Position numbers and translations under genes: made by a program. A DNA stretch of 64,000 nucleotides from Rhodothermales bacterium. Its GTDB lineage: Bacteria; Bacteroidota; Rhodothermia; Rhodothermales; JANQRZ01. The stretch covers positions 1 through 64,000 of the forward strand of contig JANQRZ010000001.1 in assembly GCA_028284265.1 (NCBI GenBank), read 5' to 3'. Shown here piece by piece: positions 33,858 to 42,532 of this stretch. The first letter of the stretch is position 1, and each line of letters begins with the position of its first letter. Under the pieces are notes generated by a model. That model worked only from the letters and a program-made list of their open reading frames with translations, was not told the DNA's origin and did no database searches.

Positions 33858-36800
33858 GTGGTACGCTGGTTCATCGTATTGATCCTCGCTACGGCTGCTC
33901 AGGCACAGCCCGAAGGACAGAACACTCCGATTCGCTTCGAGCGGGCGACGGACGTGGAGGTACACCTCCCGCAGTCGTCGATCTACAAGATTTTGGAGGA
34001 CCAGCGCGGATTCCTCTGGTTCGCCACACGCGAGGGGCTCGGCCGCTGGGACGGCACCACAATGCGGACGTGGCGGCGCGACCCCTTCGACCCCGCCTCG
34101 CTCGCCGGCAACATGGTCCGCGAACTCATCGTGGACGGGAGCGGCGATCTCTGGGCGCACACGCAGGCCACCGACCAGACCCCCGTGGGGCTCGCCCGCC
34201 TCGTCGGGCCGGGCCATGAGACCGTCCGCCGCTACGACCGCCTCGAAGCCTGCCTCTTCGTGGGGCCGGACCACGAGCCGTGGCTGGCCGGTGCCGATAG
34301 TCTCTACCGCTTCGACCGGACGCTCGACCGCTTCGTCGGGGTCCGCCAGCGCCTCAGCGAGGCCACACCGGGGCAAGGCTATGCTGCCCGCGACGGGACC
34401 GTGTGGATCAGCACGAGCGAGGCCGTGGAGCGCTACGGGGTTGGCGAGGTAGCGGTGGAGGACCAAATCGTTGAGGTGGTATGGCCCGAGCGCGGTGAGG
34501 ATACCCCGCCCGGTTCTTTTGCTGAGAGCGACGATGGGACGCTGTGGCTTGCCGGAATAGGCTTGGCGCATCTGAGCGAGAACGGTGCGCGCTTCGATCC
34601 GGTGGACATTCCCCTCCCAGACATCGCAGGCTATGGCCGGGGGCTTGGCGTGAGCGAGGTCATTCCGGCGGGCGATAGGCTTTGGCTCGGTACGCTCGAC
34701 GGCGTGTACCGCTATGACATCGACACGGGCGCGAGCCAGCGCTATTCCCTGCGTCTCCCCGGTGACATCCCGACGCAGAACTGGATTACGGGCTTCCACC
34801 TCGATCGGGCTGGGACGCTCTGGGCTGGAACCGTCTGGGGCCTCCACCGTGCTGCACCCAACGCCGCTCCCTTCCGTCTCCTCGCCCACGACCCCGACGA
34901 GGCGAACAGCCTCAGCAGCGGGATCGTCCTCTCTGTCTATGAAGACACGCGCGGCGCGCTCTGGGTGGGCACGCTCGGCGGCGGGCTAAACCGTGTCGGG
35001 CCAGACGGACAGGTGACGCGCTATCGTCACGATCCAGCCGACGAACGGAGCCTTAGCCATGACTGGGTCTGGGCGCTCCAGCAGGACGGCGATGACCTCT
35101 GGCTCGGTACCGGCGAGGGGCTCGACCGGATTGACCTTGATGCGCCCGATGAGATCGAGCGGATTCGCTTCGACATCCCGCCCGGACGGTGGGGGCCGAG
35201 CGCGACAGGATTTCACCTCGACATCGACGGGACGCTGTGGTTTGGTCATGCAGGACGGCTCTTCCGGCGGTTCGCCGATGGTTCCTATGCGTCTACACTC
35301 ATGCCACGCGGAGTGGCTGCGCAGGCGGTGCGCCCTGCGCCCGGCGGCGCGTGGGTCACCTCGTCTTCCGGTCTGCTTCGCTATGACGCCGAGGCTGACA
35401 CGCTGTACCGCTACCGGCACGACCCCTCGGACCCGACGAGCCTCAGCGACGACGCGACGATTGGGCTGTACCTCGACCGGGCCGGGCGGCTCTGGGTCGG
35501 GACGCAGAGCGGGCTGGACCTGTACGATCCGGCGACGGATGGCTTCGCCCACTTCTCCTCCGCCGACGGCCTGCCGAGCGATGTGGTCTACGCAGTTCTG
35601 GAGGACGATGACGGCAGGCTGTGGCTCTCGACCAACCGGGGCCTCGCCCGCTTCGACCCCGACCGCCCGGCTGCTGGGTTTCGGGCCTTCGCCTTCGCCG
35701 ACGGGGTCGGGAATGTCGAGTTCAACCGGCACGCTGCGTTCCGCGGACGCGACGGTACCCTCTATTTCGGCGGGGACCGGGGCGTGACGGTCTTCCACCC
35801 GAGCGCGCTCCGCGACAATCCATACCGCCCGCCCGTCGTGCTGACGGCGCTGCACCGGGCGACGCGCGACACCACCACGACGGTACGAACCATCGGCGAG
35901 GCCGTCGAGATCGAGCCGGGGGTGACAACGTTCACGTTCGAGTTCGCGGCGCTCCAGTTCACGAACGCACACCGCGTCCGCTTCGCCGCGATGATGGAGG
36001 GCTTCGACGCGGACTGGGTGGACCTCGGAACGCAGCGCCGGGCGACGTACACGAACCTCCCGCCGGGCCGGTACACCTTCCGCGTGAAGGCGGCCAACGA
36101 GGACGGGCTGTGGAATGAAGTGGGGGCGACGGCGACGATTGCCGTGCGCCCTCGCTTTTTCCAGACGTGGTGGTTCCAACTCCTAGCCGTGGGGCTGATC
36201 CTTGCCTTCGTAGGGGCGTCTGTGTGGTCGGTCTCGCAGCGGCGCTACCGGCGGGAGCTGGCGCGCCTCGAAGCCCGGCAGGCCCTCGAAGCCGAGCGCG
36301 CCCGCATCTCGCGCGACATGCACGACGAGGTCGGGGCTAGCCTCACCGAGATCGCCATCCTCTCCGAACTTGCCCAGCGCGACGTGCGCCAGCACGGCGG
36401 CGATGGTGCCCCGAGCACCGAGCGCCTGAGCCGGATCGCCGACACGAGCCGAGCGATGCTCGATGCCATCGGTGAGATCATCTGGGCCATCAACCCGCAG
36501 CACGACCGACTGGACCGGCTGACGGCCTATCTCCGCGAGCACGCTGCCCGCACGCTGGAAGATGCCGGGCTGAACGTCCGCCTCGACTTCCCGGCACGGG
36601 TGCCTTCGCTGCCCGTCTCGGCGGAGTTCAGGCGCAACGTGTTTCTCGTGATGAAGGAAGCGCTCCACAACCTCGTCCGCCACGCCGGGGCCACAGCCGC
36701 CATCGTCCGATTGCGCGTGGACGAGGAGACCCTCACGCTCGTCGTGCAGGACGATGGCTGTGGGTTGCCCGGCGGTGACGGAGCCGTACCCCGGCCAAGC

Positions 36801-36965
36801 GGGCGCGGCGGCAACGGCCTCGCCAACATGGCCCACCGCGCCGAGGAGATCGACGGCACGCTTACCCTCGACGCTGGGCCAGACCGAGGAACGCGGCTTG
36901 CGTTAGAGGCACCGCTCGGCAGCATACATCCGCTCTACACAGGTTCACCCGCCTCTGAATCATGA
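33858..36965 (+). CDS. Two-component propeller sensor histidine kinase
   Basis: A 1035-residue membrane sensor. A signal peptide (VRWFIVLILATAAQAQ) is followed by two seven-blade propeller-like halves of repeated GxLWxGTxxGLxRxD motifs (for example GTLWAGTVWGLHR, GRLWVGTQSGLDLYD). Next come a Y_Y_Y domain (about 688-760, ending YTFRVKAANEDGLWNE), one membrane span (LLAVGLILAFVGASVWSV), a HisKA_3 helix with RISRDMHDEVGASL (phospho-acceptor His near 821) and HATPase_c (LHNLVRHAGATA, VQDDGCGLPG). Relatives often control polysaccharide or envelope genes. The start is GTG at 33858. Its stop overlaps the SGNH hydrolase start, and a LuxR-type regulator follows that gene. Confidence 0.9.
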   Translation: MVRWFIVLILATAAQAQPEGQNTPIRFERATDVEVHLPQSSIYKILEDQRGFLWFATREGLGRWDGTTMRTWRRDPFDPASLAGNMVRELIVDGSGDLWAHTQATDQTPVGLARLVGPGHETVRRYDRLEACLFVGPDHEPWLAGADSLYRFDRTLDRFVGVRQRLSEATPGQGYAARDGTVWISTSEAVERYGVGEVAVEDQIVEVVWPERGEDTPPGSFAESDDGTLWLAGIGLAHLSENGARFDPVDIPLPDIAGYGRGLGVSEVIPAGDRLWLGTLDGVYRYDIDTGASQRYSLRLPGDIPTQNWITGFHLDRAGTLWAGTVWGLHRAAPNAAPFRLLAHDPDEANSLSSGIVLSVYEDTRGALWVGTLGGGLNRVGPDGQVTRYRHDPADERSLSHDWVWALQQDGDDLWLGTGEGLDRIDLDAPDEIERIRFDIPPGRWGPSATGFHLDIDGTLWFGHAGRLFRRFADGSYASTLMPRGVAAQAVRPAPGGAWVTSSSGLLRYDAEADTLYRYRHDPSDPTSLSDDATIGLYLDRAGRLWVGTQSGLDLYDPATDGFAHFSSADGLPSDVVYAVLEDDDGRLWLSTNRGLARFDPDRPAAGFRAFAFADGVGNVEFNRHAAFRGRDGTLYFGGDRGVTVFHPSALRDNPYRPPVVLTALHRATRDTTTTVRTIGEAVEIEPGVTTFTFEFAALQFTNAHRVRFAAMMEGFDADWVDLGTQRRATYTNLPPGRYTFRVKAANEDGLWNEVGATATIAVRPRFFQTWWFQLLAVGLILAFVGASVWSVSQRRYRRELARLEARQALEAERARISRDMHDEVGASLTEIAILSELAQRDVRQHGGDGAPSTERLSRIADTSRAMLDAIGEIIWAINPQHDRLDRLTAYLREHAARTLEDAGLNVRLDFPARVPSLPVSAEFRRNVFLVMKEALHNLVRHAGATAAIVRLRVDEETLTLVVQDDGCGLPGGDGAVPRPSGRGGNGLANMAHRAEEIDGTLTLDAGPDRGTRLALEAPLGSIHPLYTGSPASES

Positions 36966-38554
36966 GACATTGTCTGTCCAGAGTCTTCGTCCTCCTGACT
37001 TGTTGCTTGTTCGCAGCGAGCGCAGCGGCGCAGTCGAACGCTCCACGCATCATGCCGCTCGGCGACTCAATTACACAGGGGGCAGCGGCCCCGGGTGGCT
37101 ACCGCGCCCCGCTGTATGACCGCTTCGTGGCAGCGGGCGTGACGCCTAATTTCGTCGGTGCCCAGAGCGGGGTGTTTGGAGACCCCGATACGCTGCCTGA
37201 CCACGAGCACGATGGCTACGGCGGCTACCGGATCGACCAGATCGCGGAGGGAATGGGGCTGTTCGGTGCTCCTGATGTGCCCATCGAAGTCCGGCTCGAC
37301 GCGTGGGACCCGACGGTCGTATTGCTGCACGCGGGTACGAACGACCTCGTCCAAGACTACTATCTCGATGGAGATAAGGTGTTGGGTATCCCGAGCGTGA
37401 TAGAGCGACTCGAAGCGCTTGTGGCACGCATCACAACACACTCGCCGGAGGTCTACGTCGTCGTCGCGCAAATCATCCCATCGACGTTCGAATCGGTGAA
37501 CGAGCGGATCGAGGCGTTCAACGCCCAGATTCCGGGACTCGTGGCCCGCCAGCAGGCACTCGGCTACCGGGTCGGGACGGTCGATATGTACGCCCCGCTG
37601 ACACCGTTTGAGGCGGGTGACTTCTCAGGCGTTCACCCCACGGCCGAAGGCTACCGCACGATGGCCGACGTCTGGCTTTGGGCGCTGCGCGCTATTGGCC
37701 CCGTTCCCAACCTCAATCCGGGCCGCGACGATGGCGTACTCCAGCTAGACGCCGTCAGCACTACCTCAACGCGTCCGTGGCCTCCATCGGCCACCGACCT
37801 GATTAACGTCGGGACGACTACGCTGGAGCGGGCCGTGCATCAGGGCTACGACGGACTCCCGAACTCGGTCGAGGCCCTTCATGACGGTCAGGCTGAGGGC
37901 GGAACGTTCGACGCCGACAACACATGGCGGAGCACGTTCGTGCTCAACACAGAGGTGAACATCGCAGGCTACGATCTCACGGAGATCCGCACCGGGGCAG
38001 GTGGGCCGTTCGGCATCTTTCAACAAGCCTACGAGGTGTGGTGGTCATCGGTTGATGCCCCGACCGTCTGGAACAGACTGGGAGGCTTTCATCACATCCC
38101 GCTCAACCTCACGTCGCAGCAGGCGTCCGGGTTGGTGCTGCGGAAGGAAGAAGGACCGCTGGCCTCTGGCGTCAAAGCCGTCCAGTTCCGATTTGTGGAG
38201 CCACCCGTCGGGGGGCAAACGGGCTACTACGAGATCGAAGTGCTCGGCGCTCCGGCAGGGCAGACACAAGCGCAGGCGCGGAGCGTGGCCCCGAGGCTCA
38301 CCCTCGGACCGGCGTTCCCCAACCCGACGCGTCGCACGGCGGAACTTTCCTTTTACCTCCCCGAAGCGCTGCCTGTGCGCGTCGACGTATTCGATATGAC
38401 CGGGCGGCAGGTCGCAGTGCTGCTCGACGAGCAGCGCGGGGCAGGAGGGCATACCGTTCAGTTCGATGCAGGCCATTTGCCGAATGGGGTGTACAGCGTG
38501 CGATTGGAAACGCCGCTCGGAGTGCAGGCTCGCCGGGTGACGCTTCTGAAGTAG
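36962..38554 (+). CDS. Secreted SGNH/GDSL hydrolase with T9SS sorting domain
   Basis: A 530-residue exported esterase/lipase-type protein. After the signal peptide (VFVLLTCCLFAASAAAQ), SGNH blocks are visible: IMPLGDSITQG (nucleophile Ser), LLHAGTNDLVQD (block III Asn) and GVHPTAEGY (catalytic Asp-free His block V). A middle beta domain (about 250-430) may bind substrate. The C-terminus (FPNPTRRTAELSFYLPE, VDVFDMTGRQVAVL, NGVYSVRL) is a T9SS sorting domain. The start overlaps the sensor kinase stop (ATGA), so it is co-translated with it and sits between the sensor and its probable regulator. Confidence 0.85.
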   Translation: MRHCLSRVFVLLTCCLFAASAAAQSNAPRIMPLGDSITQGAAAPGGYRAPLYDRFVAAGVTPNFVGAQSGVFGDPDTLPDHEHDGYGGYRIDQIAEGMGLFGAPDVPIEVRLDAWDPTVVLLHAGTNDLVQDYYLDGDKVLGIPSVIERLEALVARITTHSPEVYVVVAQIIPSTFESVNERIEAFNAQIPGLVARQQALGYRVGTVDMYAPLTPFEAGDFSGVHPTAEGYRTMADVWLWALRAIGPVPNLNPGRDDGVLQLDAVSTTSTRPWPPSATDLINVGTTTLERAVHQGYDGLPNSVEALHDGQAEGGTFDADNTWRSTFVLNTEVNIAGYDLTEIRTGAGGPFGIFQQAYEVWWSSVDAPTVWNRLGGFHHIPLNLTSQQASGLVLRKEEGPLASGVKAVQFRFVEPPVGGQTGYYEIEVLGAPAGQTQAQARSVAPRLTLGPAFPNPTRRTAELSFYLPEALPVRVDVFDMTGRQVAVLLDEQRGAGGHTVQFDAGHLPNGVYSVRLETPLGVQARRVTLLK

Positions 38555-38678
38555 CAACGCTGGCAAGAGCCACGCGCCCACGACATCGCATCGCCATATC
38601 ACCCTTCCATGTGATTGACACAGGCCGCGCCACGCCGGACCTTGCGGTGTCTGATCCTGCATCCACCGGGAAACCATC

Positions 38679-39305
38679 ATGATTCGAGTTGCCATCGTCG
38701 AGGACCGGGTCGAAGTCCGTCAGGGGCTAGGCTATCTGATCGATGCCTCGGAAGGGTTCGTCTGTGTGGGGACCTACGAGGACGCCGAGTCGGCCCTCGC
38801 GGTGCTGTCCGGGGAGAATGTGGACGTGGTGTTGATGGACATCGGGCTGCCGGGGATGCTCGGGACCGAGGCCGTCAAGCGCCTCCGCGCCGACCACCCG
38901 AGCATCCAAGTGATGATGCTGACCGTCTACGAGGACGATGACCACGTCTTCGCCTCGCTCCAGAACGGAGCCTCTGGCTACGTCCTGAAAACCACGCCAC
39001 CTGCCGAACTTCTCGACGCCATCACCCGCATCCACGCGGGCGGCTCGCCGATGTCGAGCGGGATCGCCCGCCGTGTCGTCGAGACCTTCCACCGCGCGCC
39101 TCTGACGGAGGCCGATGAGGAGCCGCTGACCGAGCGCGAGGAGGAAATCCTCGACCTGCTCGCCCAAGGCTACCGCTATCGCGAGATCGCCGAGCAGCTT
39201 TTCATCTCGATCGACACCGTGCGGACGCACATTCGGCACATCTACGAGAAGATGCACGTCCGTTCCCGCGCCGAGGCCACGCTGAAGTACCTCGGCAAAG
39301 CGTGA
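38679..39305 (+). CDS. NarL/LuxR-type response regulator
   Basis: A 208-residue regulator. The receiver domain has VAIVEDRVEVRQGL, the phospho-acceptor Asp in VDVVLMDIGLPGMLG, and the Thr/Lys switch in MMLTVYEDDD and GYVLKTTP. The C-terminal LuxR HTH is EPLTEREEEILDLLAQGYRYREIAEQLFISIDTVRTHIRHIYEKM. It lies 124 bp after the SGNH hydrolase gene, in the same direction as the propeller kinase at 33858, which is its probable partner. Confidence 0.9.
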   Translation: MIRVAIVEDRVEVRQGLGYLIDASEGFVCVGTYEDAESALAVLSGENVDVVLMDIGLPGMLGTEAVKRLRADHPSIQVMMLTVYEDDDHVFASLQNGASGYVLKTTPPAELLDAITRIHAGGSPMSSGIARRVVETFHRAPLTEADEEPLTEREEEILDLLAQGYRYREIAEQLFISIDTVRTHIRHIYEKMHVRSRAEATLKYLGKA

Positions 39306-39541
39306 GGTCGGTATCCGAATCACATGAAAGGGTGATGCTAGTGCGGAGCGTGGGCCGCGATCTTTTGTCGTCCCTATGGCCTGCCTATGCGGTCATGGGC
39401 TATCTTTGCTTTGCCCTTGACCTGCTGGACGGTGCGTATCTCGTCTAGTCTATAGGAGACGGTCGCACGTAGCCTGCCTATCTGCACTGACTCCTCATCC
39501 TGCCGCATACCATTCGCTTTTGCAACCAACCCGAAACTCCC

Positions 39542-40051
39542 ATGCTACGACGTATCCCGACACTCTTTCTATGCCTGCTTTTCGCCATAGCCCTGCCCGC
39601 CTGTGACTCTGATGGAGACGGCGATGGCAATGGGGGTGGCGGAGGCAATGGCGGCGGTGGCGGTGGTGGAATGATGGTCGATAACGGCATCGAGGCTACC
39701 ATCGACGGAGAGAGCTTTGTCGCTACCCTAGTCGCCATCGCCGATCTGGACACCGATGGATCAATTACCATCACAGGCTCCAACCTTGCCACGACCATCG
39801 GCATCGATCTGTCCCAGTCTGCTACGGGCACCTATCAGTTCAACGTGGATAACACCGCTACCGTTGTTCGTGCCACGAATGCTGGCGTCACCGAGGCCTT
39901 CAGCACTGCTGTCAGCGGAAGTGGCTCGGCCACGATCACGAGCATCAGTGCGACCCAAGTAGAGGGGACGTTCTCCTTTACAGCAGGCTCGCTCAACAGC
40001 ACCGGCTCGATTAACGTGTCTGGCGGCTTCAGCGTCAACATCGTCGAGTAG
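39542..40051 (+). CDS. Lipoprotein with Gly-rich linker, unknown function
   Basis: A 169-residue lipoprotein (lipobox region FAIALPACDSDGDG). A low-complexity linker of Gly, Asp and Asn is followed by a beta-rich domain (GIEATIDGESFVATLVAIADL ... TYQFNVDNTATVVRATNAG ... GTFSFTAGSLNSTGSINVSGGFSV). The domain resembles small DUF6252-type lipoproteins of Bacteroidota that carry repeated FTA/G motifs; that match is from memory. A TATCTTTG box at 39402-39409 may belong to its promoter. Confidence 0.65.
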   Translation: MLRRIPTLFLCLLFAIALPACDSDGDGDGNGGGGGNGGGGGGGMMVDNGIEATIDGESFVATLVAIADLDTDGSITITGSNLATTIGIDLSQSATGTYQFNVDNTATVVRATNAGVTEAFSTAVSGSGSATITSISATQVEGTFSFTAGSLNSTGSINVSGGFSVNIVE

Positions 40052-40080
40052 CGCAGCCTAACCTCGGCTGTAACACCGCG

Positions 40081-40110
40081 CCCCGGCTGCCTCGCACGAG
40101 GCAACCGGGG
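40081..40110. terminator. Hairpin between convergent genes
   Basis: CCCCGG...CCGGGG with inner TGCCTCG/CGAGGCA makes a nearly perfect 13-bp stem in the 70-bp gap between the lipoprotein (ends 40051) and the aminotransferase (ends 40121). No long T run follows on either side, so it may be a weak bidirectional terminator. Confidence 0.45.
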
Positions 40111-40120
40111 TGTGTCGCGT

Positions 40121-41026
40121 TTAGTCGCTGAGGATTGGTTCGCCCGTCATCGCGGTCTCCTCGGCGTAGAGTGCCGAGAGCCGTTCGGTCATCGGCCCGA
40201 CCTCGCCGCTGCCAATCGTGCGCCCGTCGAGGGCGGTGACGGCGGCGAGTTCGCCCATCGTGCCGGTGCAGAACATTTCGTCAGCGCGGTAGGCTTCCGC
40301 CGTCGAGACGTTGCGGACTTGGTGCGGAATACCCTCGCGGGCGCAGAGGTTGAGGACGGTCTGCCGAGTGATGCCTTCGGGGCAGGCGTCGGTCGTGCTC
40401 GTCACCACGGTGCCGTCCGCGACGAGAAAGACGTGCGTGCCATTGCACTCGGCGATGAACCCGTGCCGGTCGAGCATCAGCGCGGCATCCGCCCCGGCGT
40501 GGTTGGCCTCGATCTTGGCGAGGATGCTCTGGAGCAGGTTGTTGTGGTGAATCTTCGGGTCGAGGCAGTCGGGCGGGAAGCGGCGGACGGAGGAGGTGAT
40601 GAGGCTGAGTCCGCTCTTGCGGTAGACCGGCGCTTTCCACTCGGCGAGGATGATGAGCGTCGGGCCGGACTGGTTGAGGCGCGGGTCCATTCCGCTCGTG
40701 ATCTTCGGACCGCGCGTGAGGGTAAGGCGGAGGTGCACCCCGTCGCGCATCCCGTTGGCCTCCAAGGTCCGGCGAAGCTCCTCGCGGATGTGTTCGTGGC
40801 CCGGGATCTCGGCGAAGGCGAGGGCTTTCGCCGATCCGCGCAGCCGGTCGAGGTGCTCGGTCAGTCGGAAGATGCGCCCGTCGTAGAGCCGCAGCCCTTC
40901 CCACACGCCATCGCCGCCCTGCACGACCGAGTCGAAGGGCGAGACCCCCGCCTCGTCGCGGTGAAGAAGGGTGCCGTTGATGTTGACGAGGAGGTCGCGG
41001 TTGCGTTCGTCGAACTGCTGCAGCAT
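40121..41026 (-). CDS. Class IV aminotransferase (branched-chain-type, PLP)
   Basis: A 301-residue fold-type IV PLP enzyme. The N-terminal part reads VNINGTLLHRDEAGVSPFDSVVQ and GDGVWEGLRLYDGRIF. The PLP lysine lies in CLDPKIHHNNLLQSILAK, the acid loop in GFIAECNGTHVFLV and the phosphate loop in PEGITRQTVLNLC. A branched-chain amino acid aminotransferase activity is likely; a D-amino acid or related aminotransferase cannot be excluded. It lies 12 bp after a sulfotransferase-like gene on the same strand, a pairing also seen as a fusion in plants. Confidence 0.8.
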   Translation of the reverse strand: MLQQFDERNRDLLVNINGTLLHRDEAGVSPFDSVVQGGDGVWEGLRLYDGRIFRLTEHLDRLRGSAKALAFAEIPGHEHIREELRRTLEANGMRDGVHLRLTLTRGPKITSGMDPRLNQSGPTLIILAEWKAPVYRKSGLSLITSSVRRFPPDCLDPKIHHNNLLQSILAKIEANHAGADAALMLDRHGFIAECNGTHVFLVADGTVVTSTTDACPEGITRQTVLNLCAREGIPHQVRNVSTAEAYRADEMFCTGTMGELAAVTALDGRTIGSGEVGPMTERLSALYAEETAMTGEPILSD

Positions 41027-41038
41027 GGAGCGTGAGGT

Positions 41039-41776
41039 TTAGTGGAGCCGGTGAGGATAAAGTTGCTCGTAGAGCGCTTCGCACTCCGTCAGGACCCCGT
41101 GTAGTCGCTCGGGCACTGGCTCCGTCTTTGGTGTGTACGGCTTGAAGCTAGTCGAAGCCTCGACGGTGGCGTACCAGTGCTCGGCCCACACGCCATCGGT
41201 CGAGCGCGGCCCAGCCTGCCACGATAGCATGGCCGGGTCGAATGGCACGCCGAGTGCATCGCACAGGAGGCGGAGCAGGCGCGGCGGATCGATCAGCACG
41301 TCCTTCGAGTCGATCACAGGCGGGGCCATGCCGGTCGCGGCATGGAGGCGCTCGAAGAGGGCGACCTGTTGCGGCAGTCCGGTGTGATCCGGTTCTGGGT
41401 CGGGGATGACTTTCGCTAGCGAGGTCAGCATCGCCGACGGCTCGCGCAGGAGGAAGGCATGGCGCATTTCGTCCAACCACGGACCATCCATCTCCGGCAA
41501 GAGATGGTGCGCCATGTGCTTCTGGTAGAAGATCGGCTTGTCATCCGGCACCGGCCCGTTCAGCGTCTCCACAACCGCCTGCCAGTCGGTCGGCTGCGAG
41601 CGGAGGATGGCGTTGCGCCCGGGGTGGTCGAGGCCGGTCGCGTGGAGGTAATGCGCGTAGAACGGCTCGTCCACAACAGCGGTGTCGGCGCGGCTGTCCC
41701 ATGCCCGCATGAGCGCTGTCGAGATGTTGCGCGGCCCGGACCAGAGGGCGATGCGGATTGGGGCAGGAGAAGACAC
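41039..41776 (-). CDS. Sulfotransferase-like P-loop protein
   Basis: A 245-residue protein with a sulfotransferase-type start, IRIALWSGPRNISTALMRAWDSR, where GPRNxST is a PAPS/P-loop-like motif. It continues VVDEPFYAHYLH, a region with HLLPEM, RHAFLLREPSAMLTSLAK (3'-phosphate-binding-like) and SWQAGPRSTDGVWAEHWYATVEAST. The family is known but its substrate is not. It precedes the class IV aminotransferase by 12 bp on the same strand. Confidence 0.75.
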   Translation of the reverse strand: MSSPAPIRIALWSGPRNISTALMRAWDSRADTAVVDEPFYAHYLHATGLDHPGRNAILRSQPTDWQAVVETLNGPVPDDKPIFYQKHMAHHLLPEMDGPWLDEMRHAFLLREPSAMLTSLAKVIPDPEPDHTGLPQQVALFERLHAATGMAPPVIDSKDVLIDPPRLLRLLCDALGVPFDPAMLSWQAGPRSTDGVWAEHWYATVEASTSFKPYTPKTEPVPERLHGVLTECEALYEQLYPHRLH

Positions 41777-41815
41777 GGCGAGACGAGGCTGGGGAGCGCG
41801 CCAATATCGCCGTGC

Positions 41816-42475
41816 TCACCCATTCGCGGCACGCATCGCTGCGGCTTTTCTTCGTTGCCGCCACACGAGGCCGTAGAGCACCGCACCCGCGAGCAGCATC
41901 CCCATGAACACGGGCATCATACTCCCATCGAAAAAGCTCCGCGTTCGGAGGGCACCGCCGAGCAGGCCGCCTGCCATCAGGAGGTACGCCAGTGTTGCCA
42001 GAAGCTGTCCCGGTTTGGCTTCTGCTCGCTCCACCGGGGCAAACGGGAGAATCGGCTTGATTCGGTCGTAGTCCCACACCACGAGCCACAGGCAGGCAAG
42101 CGTCATCAGGCCCGTGACAATCCACGTTCCCTTGAACCCCATCGACAGGGTGATGACGAAGATGTTAGCGATGATGGGCAGATAGAGCACGGCCCCAAGC
42201 GTCGCCGTGCGCGGCATGAGCAGAAGCAGGCCTGCCAGTACCTGCATCGCGCCGACGAACATGTAGAACTCGCCCGCTTGGAAGAACGCATCGAAGAAGT
42301 AGCCGATGGGCGTGTCCACACCCATCAACGTGAAGCGGTGGCCGACGACTTTGGTCAGGCCGGGCGGGATGAAGCCAGCCGCGAGGAGCAGCCTCGTCCC
42401 GACTGTGAAGCGCCGGAGCCAGATGCTGCGGCGGAGGCGAGCGTGGAGACGGTCGAGGCCAGCTTCGAGCGACAT
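41816..42475 (-). CDS. DoxX-like membrane protein
   Basis: A 219-residue protein with about five or six membrane spans: GTRLLLAAGFIPPGLTKVVG, GEFYMFVGAMQVLAGLLLLMPR, LGAVLYLPIIANIFVITLSMG, GTWIVTGLMTLACLWLVVWDYD and two more near the C-terminus. The first spans with the PPGLTKV loop and QVLAGLLLLMPRTATLGA resemble the DoxX/DUF family. Its function is unknown. It sits between the sulfotransferase and the carbon-nitrogen hydrolase on the same strand. Confidence 0.65.
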   Translation of the reverse strand: MSLEAGLDRLHARLRRSIWLRRFTVGTRLLLAAGFIPPGLTKVVGHRFTLMGVDTPIGYFFDAFFQAGEFYMFVGAMQVLAGLLLLMPRTATLGAVLYLPIIANIFVITLSMGFKGTWIVTGLMTLACLWLVVWDYDRIKPILPFAPVERAEAKPGQLLATLAYLLMAGGLLGGALRTRSFFDGSMMPVFMGMLLAGAVLYGLVWRQRRKAAAMRAANG

Positions 42476-42532
42476 GGAGCGGTGCGTTGATGAGCGCTCC
42501 TTCGGCTACGGTTCCGCACCGAGCAGGTTACG

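Noticed and set aside
33672-34889. Long open frame opposite the tRNA-Leu and propeller kinase
   Set aside because: It crosses the tRNA and mirrors the kinase codons; it is a shadow of a GC-rich gene.
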